This document shows positions 9,599 to 18,614 of a stretch of 64,000 bases of DNA, piece by piece (position 1 is the stretch's first letter; each line of letters opens with the position of its first letter). The translations under genes and the position numbers were made by a program. The DNA is taken from the NCBI GenBank assembly GCA_902776365.1, contig CACYPU010000003.1:186001-250000 (forward strand), read 5' to 3'. The DNA comes from an uncultured Bacteroidota bacterium. GTDB taxonomy: Bacteria; Bacteroidota; Bacteroidia; Bacteroidales; P3. Under the pieces are notes generated by a model. That model was not told the origin of the DNA. It searched no databases and saw nothing but the letters and a program-made list of their open reading frames with translations.

Positions 9599-11752
9599 AT
9601 GGAGACCAACCCTCAACTGGAGACCGCGCGGCGGTATGTGGAACAGACAGGCGTGTCGCTCTTCCTCACCGGCAAGGCGGGGACGGGCAAGACGACCTTC
9701 CTGCGCGACATCGTGGCCACCACGACGAAACGCCGTGTGGTGCTGGCACCCACAGGTGTGGCGGCCGTCAACGCCGGCGGCGTCACCATCCACTCCTTCT
9801 TCCAGCTTCCCTTCGACCCCTACCTGCCCGACGTGAAGGAGCTGGTGACGGAGTATCAGATGCCCGACCGACACAAGTCGCTCAGCAAGACCAAGCTCAA
9901 CATCATACGGACGCTGGAGTTGCTCATCATCGACGAGATCTCGATGGTCCGTGCCGACCTCCTCGACGCCATCGATATGACCCTCCGCCGCGCACGGCGT
10001 TCCTCCCGTCCCTTCGGCGGCGTGCAACTGCTGATGATTGGCGACGTGCACCAGCTTTCGCCCGTGGTGACGGAGACAGAGCGCCCCTTCATGGAGAAGG
10101 TCTACCCCACCCCCTACTTCTTCGCCAGCAAGGCCCTGCAGCGCATCCCCTACGTCACCATCGAACTCACCACCGTCTACCGCCAGCAGGACGCCGCCTT
10201 CGTCGACCTTCTGAACCATGTGCGTGACAACAATATCGACGCCGAGACGTTGAGCAAGCTCAACGCCAGAGTGTGTAGTGGGGAGTGTGTAGTGGGGAGC
10301 ACACGGGCACAAATACTACCCACTACCCACTATCCACTACCCACTAATCCCCCCATCACATTGACGACGCATAATAGACAGGCCGACGCCATCAACCGAC
10401 GCCACATGGAGGCGCTGCAGGGCGAACGGCGCACCTTCGAGGCCCTCCTCAAAGGCAGCTACCCGGAGAAATCGCTCCCCTGCGACCGCACCCTCGAAAT
10501 CAAGATCGGCGAACGCGTCATGTTCGTCAAAAACGACTCTTCTGGAGGACACCGTTACTATAACGGCATGCTGGGCACCGTCACCGACTTCCGCTATGAT
10601 GACGATGAGAATATAGACTATATCGAGGTCGTCAACGACGACGGCGACACCATCACCGTGGGCCGCGAGACCTGGGAGAGCATCAAATACCAGCTCAATA
10701 GCAGGACCAACGAGATAGAACAGGAGGTGGAAGGCACCTTCTCACAATACCCCTTGCAGGCCGCCTGGGCTGTCACCATCCACAAGGCCCAGGGCCTCAC
10801 CTTCGACCGCGTCGTCATCGACGCCGCCGACGCCTTCGCTTTCGGACAGGTCTACGTGGCACTCTCACGCTGCCGTACCCTCGAGGGACTCACCCTCTCC
10901 ACACCCCTCACCGCCGGCGTGGCCTTCGACGACCTCAGCGTCAGCCAGTTCGTCAACACCCAGCCCTCTTTCGAGCAGACCACCCTCGCCGTCGACGGCT
11001 ACGAGCGACAATACCGCCTCGACAAACTCATCGAACTCTTCGGCATCGACGACATCCTCCGCCTCACCGAACGCCTGCTGGAACACTACAACAAGCTAAA
11101 AAACATCTACCCCAAACAACTTTCGTCGCTCAGCAAACATCATTCTACACTACTCGACTTGCAAGGCGTCAGCGAGAAATTCAAGAACCAGCTGATGCGC
11201 CTCGACGAGCAGCAGCAGAACGAGCGTGCGCGGAAAGGCGCCGAGTACTACCTCTCGCAACTCGCCCTGTTCAACGCCCATCTCCCCGCCTTTTTGGAAG
11301 TGGAAATCGACAACAAAGAAACCTCCAAAAGCGTGGAAGAAGCCGGCAAAGAGCTCACCGAAGCCCTCAAGGTCAAAATCGCCTGCCTCCGCACCGTCAA
11401 AGAAAAAGGCTACGACCTCCCGAACCTACAGAAAGCCAAAGTCGACGCCATGCTAAACGGCGAGAAAAGCGAAAAGCGGAAAACAAAACGCGAAACCAAA
11501 CAGCGCGGCGAACGTGAACTAAACACCGACCACTTAACACTACACACTGCCCTTCGCCAGTGGCGTGCCGCCAAAGCCCGTGAAGAAGGCGTGGCGCCCT
11601 ATGTGGTTCTGCAGCAGAAAGCACTCCAATCCATCGCCACCAACGCACCCCGTACCCCTGCCGAGCTGAAACGCCAGCTCGGCGTGGGTCCTAAGACGCT
11701 CGAGAAATACGGCAACGAGATTCTCGAACTTATTCTTCAGACTCTCCCGTGA
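9599..11752 (+). CDS. PIF1/RecD-like helicase with C-terminal HRDC domain
   Basis: 717 residues. The superfamily 1B helicase core has Walker A GKAGTGKT (25-32), Walker B LLIIDEISM (about 110-118), the GDVHQLSPV motif, and a late AVTIHKAQGLTFD and YVALSRCRTLEGL, typical of PIF1-like helicases. A basic linker (about 600-640) leads to an HRDC domain (about 645-717, ending GPKTLEKYGNEILELIL) that likely aids DNA binding. Residues about 225-250 are encoded by an inverted 7-bp repeat array (10271-10346), an in-frame insertion between core motifs. The last 23 bp overlap the convergent gene at 11730. Confidence 0.9.
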   Translation: METNPQLETARRYVEQTGVSLFLTGKAGTGKTTFLRDIVATTTKRRVVLAPTGVAAVNAGGVTIHSFFQLPFDPYLPDVKELVTEYQMPDRHKSLSKTKLNIIRTLELLIIDEISMVRADLLDAIDMTLRRARRSSRPFGGVQLLMIGDVHQLSPVVTETERPFMEKVYPTPYFFASKALQRIPYVTIELTTVYRQQDAAFVDLLNHVRDNNIDAETLSKLNARVCSGECVVGSTRAQILPTTHYPLPTNPPITLTTHNRQADAINRRHMEALQGERRTFEALLKGSYPEKSLPCDRTLEIKIGERVMFVKNDSSGGHRYYNGMLGTVTDFRYDDDENIDYIEVVNDDGDTITVGRETWESIKYQLNSRTNEIEQEVEGTFSQYPLQAAWAVTIHKAQGLTFDRVVIDAADAFAFGQVYVALSRCRTLEGLTLSTPLTAGVAFDDLSVSQFVNTQPSFEQTTLAVDGYERQYRLDKLIELFGIDDILRLTERLLEHYNKLKNIYPKQLSSLSKHHSTLLDLQGVSEKFKNQLMRLDEQQQNERARKGAEYYLSQLALFNAHLPAFLEVEIDNKETSKSVEEAGKELTEALKVKIACLRTVKEKGYDLPNLQKAKVDAMLNGEKSEKRKTKRETKQRGERELNTDHLTLHTALRQWRAAKAREEGVAPYVVLQQKALQSIATNAPRTPAELKRQLGVGPKTLEKYGNEILELILQTLP
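10271..10346. repeat. Inverted 7-bp array inside the helicase gene
   Basis: Left arm units GTGTGTA/GTGGGGA (10271-10299) face right arm units of the ACTACCC type (10315-10346) in 7-bp register. The arms are approximate reverse complements. The array is translated as a Pro/Thr/Tyr-rich stretch without breaking the frame. Confidence 0.8.
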
Positions 11753-12899
11753 AATAGAGCCAGTCGACCTTGGTGAAGTCGTCGGTGGAGTCCTTGTAGT
11801 CCGGGTCGGGCATATACCACCAGAGGGACTCGAAGTATTTCTTCAACCTCTTGTCCTTGAAGACATATCCGCGGTGGGCGAAGGGGAGGTTGCGTATCAC
11901 GCGGCGATAGAAATCGGAGTCTGACAAATTGTTCTGATGCATATAGTAGAACATCGGGGAGGAGCGGTCGTAGGACATGCCGGGCCGCAGCTCCTGGTCG
12001 CTGAACATATAGACGTCGACAGCCTGGATGCTCAGCTCGTGCTCGGGGTGGAAATTGCTGACATGCAGAGTGATGGCACCGTTCCTCAGCGACACCTCGT
12101 GACAGGGGGTATCGTAGCGTTTACTGTGCCTAATCTTGCCCGTGCCCTTGCTGACGCTGAAAGACGCTCCCGGAAAGGCATTCTCCAACACCGTGAAATG
12201 CTTCGCCGTGTTGTCCACGCGGACTACCAGCGTGAAGTCGTCGATTTTGCCCCCTGCCCAGCGACCCGCGGGCGTCAGCTTGTAGTCGAGCGACCAGGGA
12301 ATGCCCACAATGACCGACAGTCGATAGGTGTAGGTGTGGTGCACGCGGTTCAAGCCCGGCTGGAAATCAGCCTCGAACGAATAGACGTAGGCGTAGCTTA
12401 TGCCCTCGCCCCAAGTCCCGTCGTCAGGGGTCTTTCCCTCCTCGAAAAGGTTGTTGTCGTCATAGACCGTATAGCGTTTCGTGGTGTCGATCGGCTGCAG
12501 GGGCACCATATTGCGCACACAGGCCGCGTGGCGGTAGTCCAGCCGCCGGCCGTTCATTTCGACCACAAAATCGTGGATGTTGGGATGCGCCCCATCGGGA
12601 TAGAACTGATAGTTGTCGTTATAGGGCGGGTCGGCCTCGAACCCCATCAGCAGGTGCTTCACCGAGGTGCCGGGATTCCAGAAATCGTACCACACATCCA
12701 CACGGGCATAGCCGTTGTCCATCAGCGTGATGGTCAGCACCTCCTTGCGGACCCTGATATCCGTCTCCTGCAACGGCACCAGCTGGTTGCCACTGGTATA
12801 GTAGGTGCCGTCGTTGGCCCCCGCCGACGCTGCGGCCAGCAGCAGCAACATCAGCGCCAACATCCTTGTTTTCAATGTCAAAAGGTTATTCTTCATCAT
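11730..12899 (-). CDS. YARHG-domain exported protein
   Basis: 389 residues from the ATG at 12899. A signal peptide (about 1-25, ending ASAGA) precedes a beta-rich region (about 30-300) with conserved WGEGISYAYVYSFEADF, resembling DUF4424-type domains. A C-terminal YARHG-like segment (HRGYVFKDKRLKKYFESL near 350) follows. Predicted periplasmic or surface protein; role unknown. A longer frame exists upstream to 12986, but a TAnnTTTG box at 12930-12923 and the signal peptide both favour 12899. It converges on the helicase gene with a 23-bp overlap. Confidence 0.75.
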   Translation of the reverse strand: MMKNNLLTLKTRMLALMLLLLAAASAGANDGTYYTSGNQLVPLQETDIRVRKEVLTITLMDNGYARVDVWYDFWNPGTSVKHLLMGFEADPPYNDNYQFYPDGAHPNIHDFVVEMNGRRLDYRHAACVRNMVPLQPIDTTKRYTVYDDNNLFEEGKTPDDGTWGEGISYAYVYSFEADFQPGLNRVHHTYTYRLSVIVGIPWSLDYKLTPAGRWAGGKIDDFTLVVRVDNTAKHFTVLENAFPGASFSVSKGTGKIRHSKRYDTPCHEVSLRNGAITLHVSNFHPEHELSIQAVDVYMFSDQELRPGMSYDRSSPMFYYMHQNNLSDSDFYRRVIRNLPFAHRGYVFKDKRLKKYFESLWWYMPDPDYKDSTDDFTKVDWLYFTGESEE

Positions 12900-12922
12900 G
12901 TAAGTTTGGGTTTTTCGAAATG

Positions 12923-12930
12923 CAAAAATA
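12923..12930 (-). promoter_or_regulatory. Minus-strand -7 box for the YARHG gene
   Basis: TATTTTTG on the minus strand, 24 bp before the start at 12899. No clear -33 TTTG is seen at the right distance. It is divergent from the promoter at 12939-12970. Confidence 0.5.
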
Positions 12931-12938
12931 TAAATTAT

Positions 12939-12970
12939 TTTGCACATATCATAAAAAAGGCGTATTTTTG
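12939..12970 (+). promoter_or_regulatory. Promoter of the M13 peptidase gene
   Basis: TTTG (12939-12942), a 20-bp spacer, TATTTTTG (12963-12970). Its position decides the peptidase start at 13007 and excludes the in-frame upstream extension beginning at 12866. Confidence 0.8.
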
Positions 12971-13006
12971 CAGCCTCGTTTTGCAAACAAGAAACAACGT
13001 AACAAT

Positions 13007-15049
13007 ATGAAGAAAACCATTTTAACCATTGCTACTATGGCAGTTATGTCCACCGGGATGTCGCAGAAAACCTCCTCCGGCATCAACCTCGACAACCTCG
13101 ACCGCAACGCCTCCCCCCAGGAGAACTTCTACCAGTACGCCTGCGGCGGCTGGCTGAAAGCCCATCCCCTCGACGCCGAGCATTCGCGCTACGGCGCCTT
13201 CGACTTCCTCGCCGAGGAAAACCAGAAACAGCTCAAAGGCATCATCGCCGAGGTCAGTTCCAAGAAGAATGCCCCAGGCACCGTGGCCGACAAGATCGCC
13301 ACGCTCTACAACATCGGCATGGACAGCGTCCGTCTGCAACAGCAGGGCGCCGAACCCCTCCGACCCTACCTTGAGGAAATCAACAACATCAAGAACCGCG
13401 AGGATGTGTGGGCCGAACTGCTAAAAATGCACCGCCGCGGCTATGGAGTACTCTTCGGCGTGATGGGCGAAGCTGACAAGGACGACGCCAACATGTGCAT
13501 CGCATGGGCCTGGCAGAGTGGTCTCGGTCTGGGCGACCGCGACTACTACCTCACCGACGAAGGCAACAACGTGGCCATCCGCGAAGGCTATATCAAACTC
13601 ATGACCAAGGAGTTCGCCCTGGCAGGCTTCGACAAAATGGTGGGCATCCCTGCCGACCAGCTGGCCCGCACCGTGATGGTCTTCGAGACCCGTCTGGCCA
13701 AAGCCCAGAACTCCAAACTGGAGAACCGAGACCCCTTCGGCACCTTCAACCGCTACACCCTCGAAGAGGCTACTGCTTTTACTCCCAATATCAATTGGAA
13801 AAACTACTTCGAGACCATGGGCATCATGAAGGGGATGAAAAGCTTTAACATTGCCCAGCCCAAGTACTTCGCCGAGGTCAACAAAGTGCTGTCCGACACC
13901 GACGTGGAAATCCTGAAGGCCTACTTTGCCTGGCACGAAATCACCAGTGCCGCCAACTATCTGAGCGACGATTTCGTCAACGCGGAGTTCGACTTTTATG
14001 GCAAGCTGATGAGCGGCCGCGAGGTGAACCGTCCGCGCTGGAAACGCGTCACCTCCACCGTCGACGGTGCCATGGGCGAAGCTATGGGCCAGCTCTACGT
14101 TGAGAAATACTTCCCCGCCGCCGCCAAGAAGCGCATGAAGACCCTCGTCGACAACCTCATCACCGCCCTCGGCCAGCGCATCGACAACGCCTCCTGGATG
14201 GACAAACAGACCAAGAAAAACGCCAAGGAGAAACTCTCCACCGTCCTCGTCAAAATCGGCTATCCAGACAAATGGCGCGACTACAGCAAGCTCGAAATCA
14301 AGAACGACAGCTACTATGCCAACATCGTGCGCAGCAACGAGTTCGACGTGGCCTACATGCTCAGCAAAATCAACAAGCCCGTCGACCGCAACGAGTGGGG
14401 CATGACTCCCCAGACCGTCAACGCCTACTACAACCCCACTACCAACGAAATCTGCTTCCCCGCCGCCATCCTGCAGCCTCCCTTCTTTAACATGAACGCC
14501 GACGAAGCCGCCAACTACGGCGCCATTGGCGTGGTCATCGGCCACGAGCTCACCCACGGCTTCGACGACCAGGGTCGCAACTATGACAAAGACGGCAACC
14601 TCAACGACTGGTGGACCGCCACCGACGCCGAGAACTTCAAGAAGAACGCCCAGGTCCTCGTCGACGCCTTCAGCGCCGTCAAGGTCCTCGACGACCCCGA
14701 GACCTACGCCAACGGCCAGCTCACCCTCGGCGAGAACATCGCCGACAACGGTGGCCTCCATATCAGCTACCTTGCCATGCAGAACGCCCTCAAGAAGAAG
14801 CAGGTCAACAAGAGCAAGATGGACGGCTTCACTCCCGAGCAGCGCTTCTTCCTGGCCTACGCCGCCGTCTGGGCCTCGAACATCCGCCCGCAGGCCATCC
14901 TGCAGCTCACCCAGATGGACGTCCACTCGCTGGCCAAGAACCGCGTCAACGTGGCCCTGCCCCACATCACTGAGTTCATTGATGCCTTTGGCGTCAAGCC
15001 CGGCGACAAGATGTACCTGGCCCCCGAGAAACGCGCCATGCTGTGGTAA
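13007..15049 (+). CDS. pepO: M13 family (neprilysin/PepO-like) metallopeptidase
   Basis: 680 residues from the ATG after the promoter. A signal peptide or lipid-free leader (about 1-20) is followed by the M13 N-terminal domain (NLDRNASPQENFYQYACGGW). The catalytic domain has HELTH (HExxH, about 512-516), the third zinc ligand in ENIADNGG (about 576) and the substrate-binding NAYYNP. It is an endopeptidase, probably periplasmic. The length is normal for bacterial M13 enzymes. A terminator follows at 15071. Codon use is strongly biased, suggesting high expression. Confidence 0.95.
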   Translation: MKKTILTIATMAVMSTGMSQKTSSGINLDNLDRNASPQENFYQYACGGWLKAHPLDAEHSRYGAFDFLAEENQKQLKGIIAEVSSKKNAPGTVADKIATLYNIGMDSVRLQQQGAEPLRPYLEEINNIKNREDVWAELLKMHRRGYGVLFGVMGEADKDDANMCIAWAWQSGLGLGDRDYYLTDEGNNVAIREGYIKLMTKEFALAGFDKMVGIPADQLARTVMVFETRLAKAQNSKLENRDPFGTFNRYTLEEATAFTPNINWKNYFETMGIMKGMKSFNIAQPKYFAEVNKVLSDTDVEILKAYFAWHEITSAANYLSDDFVNAEFDFYGKLMSGREVNRPRWKRVTSTVDGAMGEAMGQLYVEKYFPAAAKKRMKTLVDNLITALGQRIDNASWMDKQTKKNAKEKLSTVLVKIGYPDKWRDYSKLEIKNDSYYANIVRSNEFDVAYMLSKINKPVDRNEWGMTPQTVNAYYNPTTNEICFPAAILQPPFFNMNADEAANYGAIGVVIGHELTHGFDDQGRNYDKDGNLNDWWTATDAENFKKNAQVLVDAFSAVKVLDDPETYANGQLTLGENIADNGGLHISYLAMQNALKKKQVNKSKMDGFTPEQRFFLAYAAVWASNIRPQAILQLTQMDVHSLAKNRVNVALPHITEFIDAFGVKPGDKMYLAPEKRAMLW

Positions 15050-15070
15050 AAAACTAAAACACAATATATA

Positions 15071-15100
15071 TAGCGTCCCATCCGGGGCGCTATTTTTTTA
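15071..15100 (+). terminator. Terminator after the M13 peptidase
   Basis: A 9-bp stem (15071-15079 with 15084-15092, one G-T pair) and a 4-nt loop, followed by a run of T from 15093. Confidence 0.85.
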
Positions 15101-15125
15101 TGCTCCTCTTACCGTTAACCTATGC

Positions 15126-15218
15126 CGTTGTACGATACTTGTCCGTTATTTGTACGATACTTGTACGATGATTTATCGTACAAGTATCGTACAAATAACG
15201 GACAACGAACGGACAAAT
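15126..15218. repeat. Inverted array of 11-bp units, 4 + 4
   Basis: Four left units (15126-15136, 15137-15147, 15148-15158, 15159-15169) and four inverted right units (15175-15185, 15186-15196, 15197-15207, 15208-15218) flank the 5-nt centre 15170-15174. Core TTGTACG or TTGTCCG on the left, CGTACAA or CGGACAA on the right; the paired substitution A-to-C on both arms keeps the symmetry. Perfect inverted arms run 31 nt (15139-15169, 15175-15205). The central 57 bp equal those at 3452-3508. Confidence 0.9.
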
Positions 15219-15309
15219 AGTCAACTTGGGCATGCTTTGTTTTTTTTCTTCCGAAGACAATAAAAAGAGGGGGAACTACGTTAGAAAAAAACAAAAAGAA
15301 TTGTAACAG

Positions 15310-16104
15310 ATGGAGAGAAGGACTACTATCGGGGAGGTCGTGGCGTATCTTGACGCGACCTTCCGTCCCGAATTGCAGGAGGACTATGACAACGCCGGGT
15401 TCCTGCTGGGCGACAGCGTGGCAAAATACACAGGGGCGCTGGTGGCGCTGGACCTGACGCCGGCGGTCATCGACGAGGCCATCGGCCTCGGGGCCAACCT
15501 GATTGTCACCCACCACCCCTTTATATTCAGCGGCTTGAAGCGCATCACCGACCGCTCGGAGTCGGGCCGCATGGTGATGGCGCTGGTGAGGAACGGCATC
15601 AGCGTTTACGCCGCCCACACGAACCTGGACAATGTGCCGTGGGGCGTGAGCGGTGTGCTGGCCCAGAAGCTGAAGCTGATGAATTGCAGAGTTCTGAAAG
15701 GAACGCAGGTCAATGACATCGGTGCGGGCATAGTGGGAGAGTTGACGAGGGTGACCAAGGCAGGGTATTTCCTGCTGAGGGTGAAGCGGTTGCTCAAACA
15801 GCCGACCCTCCGCACCTCACCCTTCGACCCGAAGAAGCGCATCCAACGGGTGGCGCTGTGCGGCGGCAGCGGGGCGCCGTTCATCGGCGACGCGATGGCT
15901 GCGGATGCCGACATTTATATCACGGCGGACCTGAAATACCACGATTTCCAGCGCGGCGAGGGTCGCATCATCCTGGTCGACGCGGGCCACTACGAGACCG
16001 AACAATTTGCAAAAGAAATAATTTCTCACGCCATATCAGAAAAATTTAGTAACTTTGCATGCCGAATTTCCGAGAGCCAGACCTCTCTGGTTCGGTATAT
16101 TTGA
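15310..16104 (+). CDS. Nif3-like dinuclear metal centre protein
   Basis: 264 residues. DYDNAGFLLGD, GANLIVTHHPFIFSGLK, YAAHTNLDNVPWGV and VDAGHYETEQF are the metal-ligand motifs of the Nif3/YbgI (GTP cyclohydrolase 1 type 2-like) family. Many Bacteroidota members are about 365 residues with an inserted PII/CutA-like domain; this one lacks that insert. It forms cytoplasmic hexamers in the family; its substrate is unsettled. It is followed after 29 bp by the zinc-ribbon protein gene, a common pair, although a TAACTTTG box lies inside its 3' end. Confidence 0.92.
   Translation: MERRTTIGEVVAYLDATFRPELQEDYDNAGFLLGDSVAKYTGALVALDLTPAVIDEAIGLGANLIVTHHPFIFSGLKRITDRSESGRMVMALVRNGISVYAAHTNLDNVPWGVSGVLAQKLKLMNCRVLKGTQVNDIGAGIVGELTRVTKAGYFLLRVKRLLKQPTLRTSPFDPKKRIQRVALCGGSGAPFIGDAMAADADIYITADLKYHDFQRGEGRIILVDAGHYETEQFAKEIISHAISEKFSNFACRISESQTSLVRYI
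16050..16057 (+). promoter_or_regulatory. -7 box inside the Nif3 3' end
   Basis: TAACTTTG matches TAnnTTTG 77 bp before the zinc-ribbon gene start at 16134. No good -33 box is seen; it may be an internal promoter. Confidence 0.35.
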
Positions 16105-16133
16105 TTGAGTAATAATAATATATATAATATAAA

Positions 16134-16955
16134 ATGGCAAAGAAAGTCAGCACGAAAAAGAAAGAAGAAGTGGTGGAAGCCACCGTCATCCAGCGTCCGG
16201 ACGTGGACCTGGCCATCGAGAAACGCCTTGTCGCCCTCTACACCCTCCAGAGTGTGGACAGCGAGATTGACAAGATTGAGACGATTCGCGGCGAGCTGCC
16301 GCAGGCAGTGCAGGACCTCGAGGACGAAATCGCCGGTCTGAACACCCGCATAGAGAATTTCATGGGCGAGATTAAGGAGACGGAGAGTGCCAACAAGGGA
16401 CGCACCAACGAGATTGCCGACCACGAGGAGCAGATTAAGAAGTACAAGAAGCAGCAGGACAACGTGCGCAACAACCGCGAGTACGAGTCACTGGCCAAGG
16501 AAATCGAGTTCCAGAACCTCGAAATCCAGCTCTGCGAGCGCAAGAACAAGGAAGGTGCCGCGAGAGTGAAGGAACTGAAAGAGCACATTGCCACCGCCAA
16601 GACGCTGCTGGAGCGCCGCAACGCCGACCTGGAAGCCAAGCGCGAGGAGCTGACCTCCATCATTGCCGAGACCGAGAAGGACGAGAAGCGCCTGCGCGAG
16701 AAATCGAAGGAGCAGGAGCAGTTCATCGACGAGCGCTACCTGACGGCTTACAAGCGCATCCGCGGTGCCGCCCGCAACGGTCTCGCCGTGGTGCAGATCG
16801 ACCGCGACGCCTGTGGCGGCTGCTTCAGCGCCATCCCGCCGCAACGCCAGATGGAAATCAAGATGCACAAGAAAGTCATCGTGTGCGAGAACTGCGGCCG
16901 TATCCTCGTCGACGACGACATCGCCGCGAAAGCCAAAGCCAATCTGGAGAAATAA
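16134..16955 (+). CDS. Zinc-ribbon coiled-coil protein (COG1579 type)
   Basis: 273 residues. A lysine-rich start is followed by a long charged coiled coil (about 35-200, many Glu, Lys and Leu heptads). A C4 zinc ribbon has CGGC (about 226-229) and CENC (about 249-252). This is the architecture of COG1579 proteins, often beside Nif3 genes and thought to bind nucleic acids or RNA-processing partners. Cytoplasmic; exact role unknown. Confidence 0.88.
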   Translation: MAKKVSTKKKEEVVEATVIQRPDVDLAIEKRLVALYTLQSVDSEIDKIETIRGELPQAVQDLEDEIAGLNTRIENFMGEIKETESANKGRTNEIADHEEQIKKYKKQQDNVRNNREYESLAKEIEFQNLEIQLCERKNKEGAARVKELKEHIATAKTLLERRNADLEAKREELTSIIAETEKDEKRLREKSKEQEQFIDERYLTAYKRIRGAARNGLAVVQIDRDACGGCFSAIPPQRQMEIKMHKKVIVCENCGRILVDDDIAAKAKANLEK

Positions 16956-17038
16956 ATGCGTAAATGCGTTAATGTGTTAATGCGTAAGTAATGCTTGCGC
17001 AAGCCACTAACGCAATAACACAATAACACGATAACACA
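16955..17038. repeat. Inverted 8-bp tandem arrays before hutH
   Basis: Left units of the AATGCGTA/AATGTGTT type (16955-16990) face right units CGCAATAA/CACAATAA (17010-17038) around a perfect 12-bp palindrome GCTTGCGCAAGC (16993-17004). The array fills the gap to hutH. Confidence 0.75.
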
Positions 17039-18535
17039 ATGGAATACCATTTCAACCCCGAAGAAAAGCTCACTCTGGACAAAATCCAGGAGATTATCGA
17101 TAAGAAGATGACGCTGGCCCTCAGCGACGAGGCCAAACGCCGCATCGAGAAATGCCGCAACTACCTCAACCAGAAGATGGAGACCCAGAAGGTGCCCATC
17201 TACGGCGTGACCACCGGCTTCGGCAGCCTCTGCAACATCAGCATCAGCAAGGAGCAGCTCAGCCAGCTGCAGAAAAACCTCGTGATGAGCCACGCCTGCG
17301 GCGTCGGCGACGAGGTTCCGCAGGATGTGGTGCGCCTCATGCTGCTGCTCAAGGCGCAGAACTTCTGCTTCGGCTACAGCGGTGCCCAGCTGCAGACCGT
17401 GCAGCGCCTCATCGACTGCTACAACGAGGATGTGCTGCCCGTGGTCTACCAGCAGGGTAGCCTTGGTGCCAGCGGCGATCTCTGCCCCTTGGCCAACCTC
17501 ATGCTTCCCGCCATCCTCGGCATGGGCGACGTCTACTACAAAGGCCGTCGCTGCGACGTGAAGGAAGTCTACGCTGAGAAAGGCTGGCAGCCCATCGAGC
17601 TGCAGAGCAAGGAGGGTCTCGCCCTCTTGAACGGCACGCAGTTCATGAGCTCGTTCGCCGTGTGGTCGCTCCTCAAGGCCCGCCGCCTGAGCAAGCAGGC
17701 CGACATGGTGCTTTCGCTTTCTCTGGATGCCTTCGACGGCCGCATCGAGCCCTTCTACGAGAGCCTCCACATGGTGCGCCCCCACAAAGGTCAGCTGGAG
17801 ACCGCCGCCGCCGTGCGCGAGATGCTCGACGGCAGCGAGATTATCAAGCGCCACAAAGAGCATGTGCAGGACCCCTACAGCTTCCGCTGCGCTCCGCAGG
17901 TGCACGGTGCCGCCAAGGACACCATCCGCTATGTGGCTTCCGTCGTTGAGACAGAAATCAACTCCACTACCGACAATCCCATCGTCCTGCCCGACGAGGA
18001 TATGGTCATCTCCGGTGGCCACTTCCACGGCGAGCCCCTGGCTATGGTGCTCGACTTCCTGGCCATCGCCGTCGCCGAACTCGGTGCCATCAGCGAACGC
18101 CGCACCTACCAGCTTATCGACGCCAAGCGCGGCCTGCCGTCGTTCCTCGTCGCCAAGCCCGGCCTCAACAGCGGCTTCATGATTCCGCAGTATGCCGCCG
18201 CCAGCATCGTGAGCCAGAGCAAACAGCTCTGCACCCCCGCCAGCGTCGACAGCATCCCCAGCAGCCAGAACCAGGAAGACCTCGTGAGCATGGGTGGCAA
18301 CGCCGCCACCAAGTGCTACAAGGTGTGCGAGAACACCGAGCGCGTGCTGGCCATCGAGCTCTTCAACGCCGCCCAGGCCCTCGACTTCCGCCATCAGGAA
18401 GGTCTCAAGAGCAGCCCCAAGATTGAGCAGATGGTTGCCAACTACCGCAAGAGCGTGAACTTCGTCGACATCGACGAAATCATGTACAAGCACATCCACT
18501 CCAGCGTCCGTTTCCTGCAGGAAATGGCGATGTGA
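17039..18535 (+). CDS. hutH: Histidine ammonia-lyase
   Basis: 498 residues, the family length. GSLGASGDLCPLANL (about 140-154) contains the Ala-Ser-Gly triad that forms the MIO cofactor. YGVTTGFGSLC, TTDNPIV and SSQNQEDLVSMGGNAA match the active-site regions of the aromatic ammonia-lyase family. It most likely converts L-histidine to urocanate in the cytoplasm. No other hut genes are nearby, so a tyrosine or phenylalanine lyase activity is not fully excluded. ATG 17039 lies directly at the end of a tandem-repeat array. Confidence 0.9.
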   Translation: MEYHFNPEEKLTLDKIQEIIDKKMTLALSDEAKRRIEKCRNYLNQKMETQKVPIYGVTTGFGSLCNISISKEQLSQLQKNLVMSHACGVGDEVPQDVVRLMLLLKAQNFCFGYSGAQLQTVQRLIDCYNEDVLPVVYQQGSLGASGDLCPLANLMLPAILGMGDVYYKGRRCDVKEVYAEKGWQPIELQSKEGLALLNGTQFMSSFAVWSLLKARRLSKQADMVLSLSLDAFDGRIEPFYESLHMVRPHKGQLETAAAVREMLDGSEIIKRHKEHVQDPYSFRCAPQVHGAAKDTIRYVASVVETEINSTTDNPIVLPDEDMVISGGHFHGEPLAMVLDFLAIAVAELGAISERRTYQLIDAKRGLPSFLVAKPGLNSGFMIPQYAAASIVSQSKQLCTPASVDSIPSSQNQEDLVSMGGNAATKCYKVCENTERVLAIELFNAAQALDFRHQEGLKSSPKIEQMVANYRKSVNFVDIDEIMYKHIHSSVRFLQEMAM

Positions 18536-18540
18536 AGCGA

Positions 18541-18577
18541 GAGTTAAGAACTACGAAGTAAGAACTAAGAGCTGCGG
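18541..18577. repeat. Degenerate 7-bp tandem array
   Basis: Units AGTTAAG, AACTACG, AAGTAAG, AACTAAG in 7-bp register between hutH and the cupin gene. Confidence 0.55.
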
Positions 18578-18614
18578 GTGGAAGCCTGTGGCTCTTTTCA
18601 ATTAAAAAACGGAA

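Noticed and set aside
8327..10312. 661-codon minus-strand frame over L-serine dehydratase and the helicase
   Set aside because: Both overlapped genes are strongly conserved; the antisense product has no motif.
12866..13006. Upstream extension of the M13 peptidase
   Set aside because: It spans the promoter at 12939-12970 and would bury the signal peptide.
15126..15218. CRISPR-like array
   Set aside because: Units are 11 bp with 4-bp spacers and inverted halves; no cas genes are present.
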